In this document: positions 8,436 through 17,059 of the stretch, piece after piece
Position numbering within the stretch: the first letter of the stretch is position 1
Layout of the letters: every line of letters starts with the position of its first letter
DNA from: a virus
Virus record (IMG/VR): IMGVR_UViG_3300023223_000579
Location: 1-46,195 of that record
DNA: 46,195 bases
Strand: one strand, 5' to 3'
The notes under the pieces: model-generated
Databases searched by the model: none
What the model was told of the DNA's origin: nothing
The model's input: only the letters and a program-made list of their open reading frames with translations
Program-made: the position numbers and the translations under genes

Positions 8436-9652
8436 GCGCTTAAGATTTTCAAATCTCCGCCTAAAAATGTCGGGTTGTTGGATTCGTTCAAATCAACAAG
8501 TGCTTCTGTATTCTCAGTCGTTCCATACAAACGGTGACTCAATACAGTGGCCGGAACATCTGGAGAAGAGAAGTCAGTTATTCTAAACGCCTGCAGCCTT
8601 TGGTCATCGAAGAACTCTCTTGTTAGGTTTCTGAGCACTTGCATCTCAGCAAACATCTCGTCGGGTAATGCTTTTGGCTTTGTTTCAAATATCTCGTTAA
8701 GCTCTTGAAATCGCTCCTCAAGGGCGGATTGGCGCTGATCAACCTGCACATCTGTTTGATATTCTAGGTTCTGGGATTCAATATATTCGTCTTTTAATGC
8801 AACTGTTTTCACAGCGGTTTGAATTATATCCCTGTTGTTTTGCCGCTGCGCCCGTTGGACTGTGGTTATAGGCACATCAGCAAACTGGGAATCAAAATTA
8901 AACAGCTTCTCAGAGATAAGTATTTGATTTGATGGGGTGATGCCTAGCTGGGCATTCTGGTCAAACAATGTATCAAACTGACTAGCCAAGTTAGTCGGGT
9001 TGTTGATTAGCGGGCGTAGATTATCCTTAAAATCATTAAGCGTTAAAAAGAAATCATTCAATTGATCCGGGTCTGTATTTAATACACTCAGATTATCATT
9101 ATATACCCCGAGAACCTCTGAAATAATAGATTCGGCATCCGTGAAGTTTAATGCAAAGAACCGCCCTATTTCAAAGTTTTCAGCTATGTTCGCAACCAGA
9201 ATATCCTGAACTCTTGTGCCGGAAGCCACAGAAGCCGCTGCTTTAGATCCCACTGTATCGCTGGGGGTTAGGCCAATGGCTTCTTCCTGAACCTCGAAAC
9301 TCATTGTAAAGACGGCTCGGCCAATGTCTGTGAATCCCTGTGATAGCGTATAGTTAATTAATGCGACATTTAACGTTCCAAAGAAAGGATGCACCAGCTG
9401 CCCTGGGCCTTCGCTTTCCAACGCTGATATAAGAGCGTCACGTCGTGCAAAGTATTCCCCCTGTTTTCCGTCATGGATAATGCCCGTAATAGAGAAACTT
9501 TTTTGCATCTTTCCAAGGTCTTCAACTTCCCTTGTATCCCTGTTTGGGAACTCATGGGTTACAGTTTTTCTGCCACCTTGGGTGCGGTCATCCCTCATAA
9601 GGAACGGGGCTCCTTTAAAACTGGCAGCCTGTGTCTGGTTTAAAATGCTCAT
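8432..9652 (-). CDS. Mu gpN-like tail/DNA-circularisation protein
   Basis: 406 residues. The first 130 residues (GAPFLMRDDRTQGGRKTVTHEF, with GPGQLVHPFFGTLNVALINY) match the DNA_circ_N domain of Mu gpN, despite its name a structural protein of the tail distal end. The C-terminal part is helical with Gln/Glu/Arg-rich stretches. It follows the tape measure with a 1-bp overlap, as in Mu. Confidence 0.85.
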   Translation of the reverse strand: MSILNQTQAASFKGAPFLMRDDRTQGGRKTVTHEFPNRDTREVEDLGKMQKSFSITGIIHDGKQGEYFARRDALISALESEGPGQLVHPFFGTLNVALINYTLSQGFTDIGRAVFTMSFEVQEEAIGLTPSDTVGSKAAASVASGTRVQDILVANIAENFEIGRFFALNFTDAESIISEVLGVYNDNLSVLNTDPDQLNDFFLTLNDFKDNLRPLINNPTNLASQFDTLFDQNAQLGITPSNQILISEKLFNFDSQFADVPITTVQRAQRQNNRDIIQTAVKTVALKDEYIESQNLEYQTDVQVDQRQSALEERFQELNEIFETKPKALPDEMFAEMQVLRNLTREFFDDQRLQAFRITDFSSPDVPATVLSHRLYGTTENTEALVDLNESNNPTFLGGDLKILSA

Positions 9653-11487
9653 TAACCCCCACCCATGTTGCGACCAGTTTGTACCACGCTGACATTACCT
9701 GACGCGTCTGTACTTGATTGAACGCTTTTAACATTAGTCTTTTCATCGGTTTCAAGTCTAACCTTCACATCAACCGCCACTGGCGTTGTTAATGCTGGAG
9801 TGAATGGGCCGAACCTTTCTTGATCTTTGGCTAAAGATAGCTTCTGGAAACTACGTTCTAGCGCATCAACATCTACACCGATCCCCCCTCGGCGAATCTG
9901 AAGTTTCGTTTCAGAAAGTGCCGCATTTAAAGCAAACAACCTTTTTGCTTCTGGGCTGCTCCCCATTACTTTGACGTTAGCTATTCCCTTGGCAACTTTT
10001 TTATTAACGTTTACGCCAAGCTCTTCGTTTAATTTTTTGACTTCTTTGTTCATGCCTTTGAATTTATTTATTATGCCGCCCAAGCCTTTTCCAATACCCG
10101 TTGCTAATAAACCCCCTAAAGCTACCCCTAGAAGCCCCACTCCCGCTGTAATGGCAACCACAGACGCAAGCCCACCAACAAATCCAGCAACAGTTGCTCC
10201 AAACACAGCAGTCACCCCCAGTCCAACGATAGCAAGCCCAGCCAATGCAAATTTTAAGAGGAACGCAGCTGCGATAAGTGCAATCACCGCTATAGTCATT
10301 GAGGTTATAAATCCTGTAATTTTCGGGAACCTGTTCGCAAAAGTGGCAAAAGTATCATTAATATTTGTAATGCTTTTTGCCAGTAAATTGATCAACGGCA
10401 GCTGTGTTTCACCAATTTCTATCCCCAGTCTTTTAAAACTGTTTTTCGTTAAATCTAAATTAGCTTGTGTGGTGGCCAGCACATTTGCTAGCTCTCGCTG
10501 AACCGAACCTGCAAAAACAGAACGATTTGTGGCAATATCAAGGGCTTCTGTATATTTACCCATATTTTGAGCCAAGGTAACTACATTAAGTGCAAATCTT
10601 TCTCCAAATAGATCAACCGCAGCGGCTATTCTTGCTTTTTCTGGTAAATCCCTTAATTGCTCAAGAACAGCTAGCAATGTTCCTTGAGGGTCAACCTGAA
10701 ATGCTTCAAAACCTGCTTCCCCTATTTTTTCTACATCTTTAAAGGCTAATGTCATTCGTCTAATTGTTGTGCCCACTTGTGATCCTTGGATTCCTAAAGC
10801 CGTTAGTGTGGCCGCCAGCGCTATAGATTGGTTTGCGGTTAATCCCATTTGCTTACCTACTAAAGCCGTCCTGTTCGCCATTGCGTTTAATAACTCGACC
10901 CCCGTAAGCTCTAAACGGTTAGATAGCTCATTGGTAGCATCAGTCATGTCGCGCACAGCTGCCGTCCCACCACCAAAAATATTTTCAAATCTGGCAAAAA
11001 CTGTAGCCGCCTCTTCTGGATTAATTCCCTCAATCGCTACGGATGTTTCCGAAATAAGCCTAGTAAATTCTTTAAGGTTAGGTAATGCCACGCCGATTTT
11101 TTTACCAGCGGCAGCTGTCCGTAATAAGATTTCTGGAGCAGTTGGCAAGGTTTTTGATAAATCTAAAGCGATATCTCGAATTGTCGCCAAGTTTTCTGGA
11201 GACACTTCTCGTAAAACCTTTTTAACATTGGCCATTTCAGTTTCAAAGCGAATCGCCTCTCGAACGGGCAGAATCACACTAGCGGCTGCTGCCGCCACAC
11301 CAATAAGCCCTGAGCGCGTTCCTGCTAATTGTCGTCTATTTTTAGCCAACTTATCAGACAGCTTACCAGTAGCCCCGCCAGCCGCTAAAACCCTCAGTTT
11401 CATTTTCTCAGCAGATCTAGCAACTCTCTGCGATGATTTAGAAAATTTATCTTGTAGCCGAACTATAAATGATACATTAAATGGCAT
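9652..11487 (-). CDS. tail tape measure protein
   Basis: 611 residues, short for a tape measure, so a short tail is expected because length scales with this protein. The block at about 75-330 (REAIRFETEMANVKKVLREV, ELTGVELLNAMANRTALVG, LGIQGSQVGTTIRRM) is the TIGR01760 tape-measure core. Residues about 389-475 are very hydrophobic (VIALIAAAFLLKFALAGLAI...) and may insert into the inner membrane. The start ATG is 3 bp after the stop of the frameshifted chaperone. Confidence 0.9.
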   Translation of the reverse strand: MPFNVSFIVRLQDKFSKSSQRVARSAEKMKLRVLAAGGATGKLSDKLAKNRRQLAGTRSGLIGVAAAAASVILPVREAIRFETEMANVKKVLREVSPENLATIRDIALDLSKTLPTAPEILLRTAAAGKKIGVALPNLKEFTRLISETSVAIEGINPEEAATVFARFENIFGGGTAAVRDMTDATNELSNRLELTGVELLNAMANRTALVGKQMGLTANQSIALAATLTALGIQGSQVGTTIRRMTLAFKDVEKIGEAGFEAFQVDPQGTLLAVLEQLRDLPEKARIAAAVDLFGERFALNVVTLAQNMGKYTEALDIATNRSVFAGSVQRELANVLATTQANLDLTKNSFKRLGIEIGETQLPLINLLAKSITNINDTFATFANRFPKITGFITSMTIAVIALIAAAFLLKFALAGLAIVGLGVTAVFGATVAGFVGGLASVVAITAGVGLLGVALGGLLATGIGKGLGGIINKFKGMNKEVKKLNEELGVNVNKKVAKGIANVKVMGSSPEAKRLFALNAALSETKLQIRRGGIGVDVDALERSFQKLSLAKDQERFGPFTPALTTPVAVDVKVRLETDEKTNVKSVQSSTDASGNVSVVQTGRNMGGG

Positions 11488-11489
11488 TT

Positions 11490-12076
11490 TTATCTCTTTG
11501 AAGCTTTGGCTATGTCAGCATTAATCCTATTCATATTATCTACTAATTCGCCAATCAAAGGAAGGGGCATACTGTGCAAGGCTTCCCAAGACAGCCCCCC
11601 TTGATAGAAATACATTAAGTTTGCAAAGGTCTTTAAAAGCTTTAAGTAATCTTGTTCATCCAGGAGGCAATCAAAAAATTTTCAAGATACATCCCCAGAA
11701 TTGACATTAAATCTTCGTCAGAGAGTTTCTCAAATAAAGCTGGTTTAAATGGCTCTTTACCATCTACCAGAGCAATTCCTTTGCACATAAGGTCTTTGAA
11801 ATCTTCTGTATATTGTCCAAAATCAACTGTCTTGCTCATCATAATAGCGCCGACAATCTCATCGCCTTTTATGGAGCTTTTAGAAGAGCTGGGTTCTGGT
11901 TGTTCAGCGCCCGTATCGAAGTCCCTGACGGCCTGAAAGAAGCCTTGCTTCAACTTGGCTGTAAATCTGGAATAATTGGCTGTGGGGGCTTTTAAAACGA
12001 TATGGCTGGCTTCTACCATCATGCCATCATGGGCATATTCAAAGCCCCCCGTAAGGTCATATTGAAATTCTTGCAT
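11490..12076 (-). CDS. long tail assembly chaperone made by -1 frameshift
   Basis: Ribosomes slipping back one base at 11675-11681 leave the 144-codon frame after codon 134 and read 61 more codons to a TAA at 11490-11492, giving about 195 residues. The extension (DCLLDEQDYLKLLKTFANLM, GGLSWEALHSMPLPLIGELV) looks like the C-terminal T domain of tail chaperones and has no start of its own. The short form coats the tape measure and the long form recruits tube subunits in lambda G/GT. Its place between tube and tape measure is exactly where this signal occurs in Mu-like phages. Confidence 0.85.
11642..12076 (-). CDS. tail assembly chaperone, short form (Mu gp41-like)
   Basis: 144 residues, the unshifted product. 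It has a mainly helical, acidic profile (FQYDLTGGFEYAHDGMMVEA; KPALFEKLSDEDLMSILGMY). It lies between the tail tube gene and the tape measure, the universal position of G-type chaperones. The slippery site is 10 codons before its stop, so most of this protein is shared with the long form. Confidence 0.82.
   Translation of the reverse strand: MQEFQYDLTGGFEYAHDGMMVEASHIVLKAPTANYSRFTAKLKQGFFQAVRDFDTGAEQPEPSSSKSSIKGDEIVGAIMMSKTVDFGQYTEDFKDLMCKGIALVDGKEPFKPALFEKLSDEDLMSILGMYLENFLIASWMNKIT
11675..11681 (-). promoter_or_regulatory. -1 ribosomal frameshift slippery site
   Basis: Minus-strand heptamer A AAT TTT in the chaperone reading frame (codons GAA AAT TTT TTG). It fits X XXY YYZ with X=A, Y=T, Z=T, so both tRNAs can re-pair after a -1 slip. 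The shifted frame is open to the base before the tape-measure start region. Confidence 0.8.
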
Positions 12077-12096
12077 TGGATCCTCTTGATTAAAAT

Positions 12097-12483
12097 TTAT
12101 GTTGCAGGTTGTGTCATAAATTCTAAATCAATTTGCTCGTCGCTGCCAAGGTTAATATCAGGATCGTTATTTAACGTTGCACAAATAAACGTCCTGGAAA
12201 AGCCTTCTCCGTCTGTAATGGCTATCACAGCGGCTTCACCAGCTTTTAGACTTCTGGCAAGCTCGATGTTTGCCAGTGTGGGAAAAAAGGACATCTTAAC
12301 AGTAGAGAGGGCTGTTTCAACATTTTGCGAATCAACCTTTTCGGTTACGCCGCCGCCAGCTGACTGCACTTCACTCTTTTGCTCTCCGAAACCTTCTGTG
12401 TATGACACAGAGTTTGGAACAACTTTAACGGCGTCGTTGTTAATGACGACTTGTGGGTCAACTATTTTTTTAGCGCCAGCCAT
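12097..12483 (-). CDS. tail tube protein, Mu gpM-like
   Basis: 128 residues. Beta-rich with a typical start (DPQVVINNDAVKVVPNSVSY) and a pattern of strands separated by short loops. It lies directly after the sheath gene, as Mu gpM follows gpL. It would form the inner tube of the contractile tail. Family identity is inferred from size, strand pattern and order. Confidence 0.83.
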   Translation of the reverse strand: MAGAKKIVDPQVVINNDAVKVVPNSVSYTEGFGEQKSEVQSAGGGVTEKVDSQNVETALSTVKMSFFPTLANIELARSLKAGEAAVIAITDGEGFSRTFICATLNNDPDINLGSDEQIDLEFMTQPAT

Positions 12484-12496
12484 ATCTTAAGTCCTT

Positions 12497-14032
12497 TTAG
12501 GTTATGCTAAATGCGATTTGCATGTTAGCGAGGATTGTTCGCAATTGAGTTACAATTGGAGTTTGCATATCAATAGCTACAGCACCATTGATTTTATCAA
12601 TAGTTACGGTCCTGTTAGTCTTGAAAAATTGAAGGGCGGCCTCGCCTGCTTCGGTTACAACAAAGTCGGGTCCGGAAAGCTCTGTGTAAAGCTTGTCCAG
12701 CTCAGTCTCGATTATAATCTGATTAGCCATGGAGCGTCCTGGTTGAATCGGACCCTCTACAAGCCTGCTTTGACGGAAGCGAGCACGAAGGTTATTAAAG
12801 AAGAACTCGCGGGCTACGCTTGCTGCATCGACAGCATTTAAGAACTTGAATGTTTTCTCAGGGTTTGCAGCTGCGTCTGTTTTCTTTGTGGTGACGACCT
12901 CGCCCAGAATAACTGTGTTTCTGGCTGTGTTATTGGACAGAACAGAAGCACCAGCTGTCTGCAGGTCTTCAATCTCTTCACGGGTAAATGTGAAACTGAT
13001 TGGTATAACATCCAGCGCAGTAAACGGGGTGTTGAAATAAGGAAGAGTGGAAAGCGCAGGACCGCCGAACTGATCACGCCCGCCAAATGGGGTAATGACC
13101 AAATTAGCGATGTTGGTGCCGTCTGTAAGGCGCTTAGAGCGTGCTGCCCCCACCAGAGAGGCAACCACATAAGGCGCCTCTTGTAATGCGCCGCCTTCAA
13201 CCAGATTAGCTGGATCTACAACCAACTTATCGCCCAGCAAGACCAAGCTTTCGGAATTCTCGGCATTAGCAGCCGTTTCCAGATTAGAGAAAGTATCCAC
13301 CTTACCAACAAGGCCAACGCCATCCAGAACGTCATTAACGACATTAAAGCGGGCATCAAGGAAGGTTGTCAGGGTAGATAGGTCTGAACTGAAGGGCCAC
13401 AGAACTGTTTGGTATCTTTGGTCAGCCAGCACATCAAAGACAGTGGTAAGGGTTGGTGTCAGTGTGCCTCCTGTAAAGGCAGTTGTTGCCAATGTAATAC
13501 CAGTGACATCGCTTGTGATAACCAGCGGAAGCTCATTGAATTCAACGCCTGCTGTATCATAAGTCAAGGTCACAACTTCAGATACCTCAGCGGAACTATA
13601 ATTAGATACTGCATCCAGGGCGGTATCAATCTGACCAGCCACAGTAGATGCTGAAGCGCCGCTGGCAACGCTAAGGACAATGTCATCAATGAAGTTGCCC
13701 AGCTTGATCCTAAGAGTCCCAGTGGCTGTAGCTGTTCCTGTGACGGTAATAGTGGCATCGGGGCTTGCACCTGCACCAGCGGCAAGAGGAATAACATCAA
13801 GGCGGGTATTACCGTTAATAGACTTGAATGCCTTAATCATTTGCGCAAGCTCTGAATTCTGACCGAATGTAGCGTCTTCTGTGCCATCGTTCGGGAAGTT
13901 CTCGATCAAGGCACCGGCTGTGCCTGCAAATGTTTCAAATACCCCAACTACAAGCACCCTTTGCTCTTCATTAGAAATCTGCTCCTGGGCGGGCAGTATA
14001 TTAATGGTTACGTCTGGCTGTGATACTGTCAT
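12497..14032 (-). CDS. contractile tail sheath, Mu gpL-like
   Basis: 511 residues, near the family's usual length. The N-terminus (QPDVTINILPAQEQISNEEQ) and the block GATFGQNSEL-like followed by INGNTRLDVIPLAAGAGASP are typical of gpL sheath proteins. The C-terminal block (GRSMANQIIIETELDKLYTE, then ITQLRTILANMQ-like end) is the conserved inner ring domain. It overlaps the small gp38-like gene by 4 bp. Confidence 0.92.
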   Translation of the reverse strand: MTVSQPDVTINILPAQEQISNEEQRVLVVGVFETFAGTAGALIENFPNDGTEDATFGQNSELAQMIKAFKSINGNTRLDVIPLAAGAGASPDATITVTGTATATGTLRIKLGNFIDDIVLSVASGASASTVAGQIDTALDAVSNYSSAEVSEVVTLTYDTAGVEFNELPLVITSDVTGITLATTAFTGGTLTPTLTTVFDVLADQRYQTVLWPFSSDLSTLTTFLDARFNVVNDVLDGVGLVGKVDTFSNLETAANAENSESLVLLGDKLVVDPANLVEGGALQEAPYVVASLVGAARSKRLTDGTNIANLVITPFGGRDQFGGPALSTLPYFNTPFTALDVIPISFTFTREEIEDLQTAGASVLSNNTARNTVILGEVVTTKKTDAAANPEKTFKFLNAVDAASVAREFFFNNLRARFRQSRLVEGPIQPGRSMANQIIIETELDKLYTELSGPDFVVTEAGEAALQFFKTNRTVTIDKINGAVAIDMQTPIVTQLRTILANMQIAFSIT

Positions 14033-14241
14033 TCTTTAGGTTCCTTTTGAGGCTTTGACTTTGCAGAAGCTTTTCTTTTATTTTTCACTATTTCGCAGCA
14101 ATTATCAAGTTCGCTGTCTTTTAATCTTGCGCGCCACCAGCGGTCAAGGGGAGCGCCCTTTTGGTCGGCTGGGACTGATACTATCTGATCCGCCTTATGG
14201 CCACCGATATCCCTGTTCAACTTTATTTTAATTGTTTTCAT
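14029..14241 (-). CDS. Mu gp38-like small protein (DUF2635-like)
   Basis: 70 residues. Its central VPADQKGAPLDRWWRARLKD resembles the V-P-x-W-x-R-R-L-x-D signature of DUF2635, the protein between gp37 and the sheath in Mu-like phages. The C-terminus is basic and Lys-rich. It overlaps both neighbours (gp37-like by 1 bp, sheath by 4 bp). The role is unknown in the family. Confidence 0.72.
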   Translation of the reverse strand: MKTIKIKLNRDIGGHKADQIVSVPADQKGAPLDRWWRARLKDSELDNCCEIVKNKRKASAKSKPQKEPKE

Positions 14242-15347
14242 TATAATGGCTCGTCATCTAAATCAATATTAGCGGTTAAATCAGTATCAGGCAAGTTAGG
14301 AAGGAAATCAACCGCGATATCCCTGAACGCTACATCGTTTATATCTAAATTAACGTCACCTGTAATAATATCACTAACGATTTCAAAAAGAAACTGGTGG
14401 ACAAAATAGGAGTCATTATCAACCAATACCCCGTCTGATATAAAGGTCAGCCCAGAGAATTCTTTTTCGCAGAGTCCGTCGTCGAATCTGAAGTTCAAAA
14501 GCGATTGAAATAATACAGCACGAAGATCTTGCATGTTATCGCGTGCCAGCCTTGCCCCTCGATTATCTTCTACAGAGGGCACAAAAACCACTATAGCGAC
14601 TTCCTGTACTATTCTTTGCCTGTAATCATCGCCTGCCTGAATGGTGGCGGTGGCGTCTGAGTTTATATTCCTATCCTTACTTGCTGTGGTATCACCTATA
14701 ACTATGAAAGCATAAAGCTGGTCAATATCGGTTTGCTTTGTATAAGCCCTCAAAGCCCTGTCCGCTGATATGGCTCCAGTTATCCGGACATCCTTTTGAA
14801 TTGTTATAGTCCCGCCAATGGTGGATTCAATGTCTGGTGCGCTGGCTAATTCATAAGTGAAGGATGTTGCCCCAGTGACAGTGATTTGATGCTGACCGTT
14901 TAAGCCTCGATCGCCAAAATCGAATAAAAGAATTGTGCCTGTGGCGGGGGTTGTGTTGGTATCTGGGACATTGATATTGATTGTTTGTCTGTTAGGAGGT
15001 GGCAAATCAACATTAAAAGTTCCGTTCCATTCTGCTTCATTGGCCCCGGATATCTCTATTGTCGGGATAATCGTATCAACATTCTCATTAAAGGTAACGT
15101 CATGATCTTGATCTGTATCAATGGTCGCGAATCCATCAACATGGGTTATCGAATCAACCGAGATAATCCCCTTGGCTCCTAAAACCGTGACAAACTCCCC
15201 TGTGGTTAATAAATGACTAGCTGTAGTGTTAACAGTAACGGTGGTACCTGCAACAGTCATAGAAGAAACGGAAAGCTGCGTGCTGAAATCGTTGGTTAAA
15301 AGCGGCACGGTTGCTTTCATATGTTTGATGACGTCAGCGCCTTTCAT
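14241..15347 (-). CDS. Mu gp37-like tail terminator with inserted beta domains
   Basis: 368 residues, about twice the size of a plain Mu gp37/DUF1834 protein. The core is residues 1-25 plus about 185-368 (RALRAYTKQTDIDQLYAFIV, QEVAIVVFVPSVEDNRGARL, VLFQSLLNFRFDDG...). Between them lie about 155 beta-rich residues with two or more diverged copies of the domain also inserted in baseplate J (IEISGANEAEWNGTFNVDLP...PATGTI; ITVTGATSFTYELAS). Terminator function is inferred from position before gp38 and the sheath. Confidence 0.72.
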   Translation of the reverse strand: MKGADVIKHMKATVPLLTNDFSTQLSVSSMTVAGTTVTVNTTASHLLTTGEFVTVLGAKGIISVDSITHVDGFATIDTDQDHDVTFNENVDTIIPTIEISGANEAEWNGTFNVDLPPPNRQTININVPDTNTTPATGTILLFDFGDRGLNGQHQITVTGATSFTYELASAPDIESTIGGTITIQKDVRITGAISADRALRAYTKQTDIDQLYAFIVIGDTTASKDRNINSDATATIQAGDDYRQRIVQEVAIVVFVPSVEDNRGARLARDNMQDLRAVLFQSLLNFRFDDGLCEKEFSGLTFISDGVLVDNDSYFVHQFLFEIVSDIITGDVNLDINDVAFRDIAVDFLPNLPDTDLTANIDLDDEPL

Positions 15348-15367
15348 TACCTTCCACTACCTTCCAC
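15348..15367 (-). promoter_or_regulatory. duplicated Shine-Dalgarno sequence
   Basis: A perfect 10-bp tandem repeat places GTGGAAGGTA twice just before the gp37-like start, giving two GGAAGG ribosome-binding sites in a row. The proximal copy has the usual spacing to ATG at 15347. Confidence 0.5.
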
Positions 15368-15385
15368 TAGCAATTACTAACTTTA

Positions 15386-15865
15386 TTAAAACTTGAAGCC
15401 TTTTTTAATGTTGTTCTCAAGATGCAAAGACATATTGCGAAAATTCTCTTTTATAGACGGTATCAGATACGGCCGCTTTTTTAAACCGCCGGGTGGATTG
15501 CCTAATTCCAGAGGCCGCGCATAAACAATGTCGCTTCCTTCCTTGCCTCCGCCAAATTCCAGTTGTGAGTGGCCTTGGATATTGAACCCGATCGAGCGGC
15601 GCAATCCGCCAGATAGATTTGCAGGGGCTTCTCCTGGCGCTGATGCCCTATGCCTTACCCTGCGCTTTGTTTTCCCGCGCCTGATTACCCGAACCTGCCC
15701 TGTTTTGGGTTGATCGAGTATTTTAGCTTGTGCCGTCTTTACCAGATCCTTCCCCATGAAGAACATGCCCTTGCGAATGTTCTTCCGCATATCTCGGTCC
15801 ATATGTTTCGTGCGGTCTATGACTCGCTTGGATGCATTGGTTAATTCAAATGATATTCCACTCAT
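15386..15865 (-). CDS. HK97 gp10-like neck/tail-completion protein
   Basis: 159 residues. The basic N-terminal half (MRKNIRKGMFFMGKDLVKTA, then HRASAPGEAPANLSGGLRRS) and the pattern YARPLELGNPPGG...KRPYLIPSI are the hallmarks of HK97 gp10-type proteins, which join head connector and tail. It overlaps the upstream gene by 4 bp. In Mu this position is taken by gp36-like proteins; here the neck is of the HK97 type. Confidence 0.85.
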   Translation of the reverse strand: MSGISFELTNASKRVIDRTKHMDRDMRKNIRKGMFFMGKDLVKTAQAKILDQPKTGQVRVIRRGKTKRRVRHRASAPGEAPANLSGGLRRSIGFNIQGHSQLEFGGGKEGSDIVYARPLELGNPPGGLKKRPYLIPSIKENFRNMSLHLENNIKKGFKF

Positions 15866-16134
15866 TTTCTTTTATAGCCCTTAAATAATAAAACCACAGC
15901 GAAATCATATACAAAATTATATAGTTCTCCCATTGCCCCAGTTCCTGTACCGAACGTATATGCTACCTTTGGGTGCTTGTCACAAATCCAAGTATAACAC
16001 ATATCCAGACGCCACTTAACAGGCCGTAAAAGCGGGGCAAGCAACCATCTGCGCCAATATATAAATATATCCCACTTGATGAACAACCATATTCTCTTGT
16101 TCATTGGTAAATGTCTCCGTCCATCCCAGCTCAT
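15862..16134 (-). CDS. small Trp-rich, probably membrane-associated protein
   Basis: 90 residues, not recognised. Rich in Trp, Ile and Arg near the N-terminus (KRIWLFIKWDIFIYWRRWLL), suggesting an amphipathic or membrane-associated segment. Overlaps both neighbours by 4 bp, so it is in the same coupled operon as the neck protein. Confidence 0.55.
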   Translation of the reverse strand: MSWDGRRHLPMNKRIWLFIKWDIFIYWRRWLLAPLLRPVKWRLDMCYTWICDKHPKVAYTFGTGTGAMGELYNFVYDFAVVLLFKGYKRK

Positions 16135-16337
16135 TTTTTCTTACCTTTTGTTTCTGGTTTCACTATCTGCAATGTTCCGTCAAAACCCCAGCCTGTGGCA
16201 CGAAGGAATCGCTCTATGATACCAAGCAACTTTGTCAGAGTCATGTCTTCGTCAATATTTGGTACCTCAAACCTTATCTCAACTGGATCGTATTCATCCG
16301 TTGTAGCCGTCATTATTGTTTTGCCGTTTTTCATCAC
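16131..16337 (-). CDS. hypothetical protein, first gene of tail operon
   Basis: 68 residues, not recognised. Acidic in the middle with a helical stretch (EDMTLTKLLGIIERFLRATG) and a Lys-rich end (ETKGKKK). It is preceded by the AT-rich gap 16338-16428, so it may be the first gene of the tail transcription unit. Confidence 0.55.
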   Translation of the reverse strand: MMKNGKTIMTATTDEYDPVEIRFEVPNIDEDMTLTKLLGIIERFLRATGWGFDGTLQIVKPETKGKKK

Positions 16338-16428
16338 TTAATTTCCTTGTTAAGTTAATATATATTTCAATAACTTACGAGTTTCTAATAACTAAATAGT
16401 TAACTAAAATTTAATTTTCTTTCTTAAT
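16338..16428. promoter_or_regulatory. AT-rich gap, possible tail-operon promoter
   Basis: 91 bp of very AT-rich DNA with direct repeats AATAACT and the sequence GTTAAGTTAATATA, similar words of which recur before other leftward units (about 44157, 44829). No consensus -35/-10 pair is certain. Confidence 0.35.
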
Positions 16429-16677
16429 TTAGCCATCATCCATCTCCTTTAAGGCTTCTTTACGTTTGTGCATTAATTTTCTTCCAATTGCTAGTTGTTC
16501 GGCATCCCTGATACCCTTACAGAGTGTTAGGGCTTCGTACCATCCTTTTACAACGGGGTCTGCTTTTATCTCTTCTATAGGGGTTTGTTGGTCGTTGGCG
16601 ATCACGGTAATGTAATTATCTATACAATCCTGAAAAGCTTCCTCTATTCTACCGATAGCATTCTCAAGGTCTGTCAT
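16429..16677 (-). CDS. hypothetical protein
   Basis: 82 residues from the ATG at 16677, preferred because AAGGA lies upstream and it overlaps the previous stop. A longer start at 16695 lacks a ribosome site. Helical and charged (LENAIGRIEEAFQDCIDNYI; RKLMHKRKEALKEMDDG). Not recognised; part of the small-gene island between connector and tail genes. Confidence 0.55.
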   Translation of the reverse strand: MTDLENAIGRIEEAFQDCIDNYITVIANDQQTPIEEIKADPVVKGWYEALTLCKGIRDAEQLAIGRKLMHKRKEALKEMDDG

Positions 16678-17053
16678 GGGGTTTTTCCTTTTCAAATATG
16701 GGATAAATTATGTCTATGTATTTAGGCTCTACACCTCCGCCTTCGGGGGCCGGGTCATGGATAATCTTACCCCCTTCGTATATAACGCTGTGCTGAAACC
16801 CTCTCGGACTTTTGCCTGCCACTAGAAACATACCTTTCTGTTTTTTGAGCCATTTCTGAGAAAAGCTAATTGTAAATACCCCGTAACCCTTTGTGTTCAG
16901 AAACTCGTTCACCGCAGACCAGAAATCTTCTGACTTGGTTATGTGTCCAAAATTTGGCACATCGTCGATGTTCATATCAAGTACCGTTGCCAAATTAGCA
17001 GAAAAACAGTTCCCCTTGCTTCCGGTTATTGTTTGTTTCCAAAAATTATCCAT
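16664..17053 (-). CDS. papain-like (C39-type fold) hypothetical protein
   Basis: 129 residues. The pattern GSKGNCFSANLATVLDMNID...VPNFGH followed by GFQHSVIYEGGKIIHDPAPE gives a Cys near residue 16, a His near 95 and an Asp near 106 in the order of papain-like peptidases. Phages often carry such small proteins without known substrates. It could be an inactive or regulatory version. A second protein with the same Cys-His-Asp layout is encoded at 34792-35199. Confidence 0.6.
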   Translation of the reverse strand: MDNFWKQTITGSKGNCFSANLATVLDMNIDDVPNFGHITKSEDFWSAVNEFLNTKGYGVFTISFSQKWLKKQKGMFLVAGKSPRGFQHSVIYEGGKIIHDPAPEGGGVEPKYIDIIYPIFEKEKPHDRP

Positions 17054-17059
17054 ATCTAC

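Noticed and set aside
9971-10501. Long plus-strand frame of 176 codons
   Set aside because: Lies opposite the tape measure; its Pro/Ala/Thr/Phe composition is a shadow of the other strand.
10769-11524. Plus-strand frame of 251 codons
   Set aside because: Antisense shadow of the tape measure and chaperone region; no ribosome site and no recognisable protein pattern.
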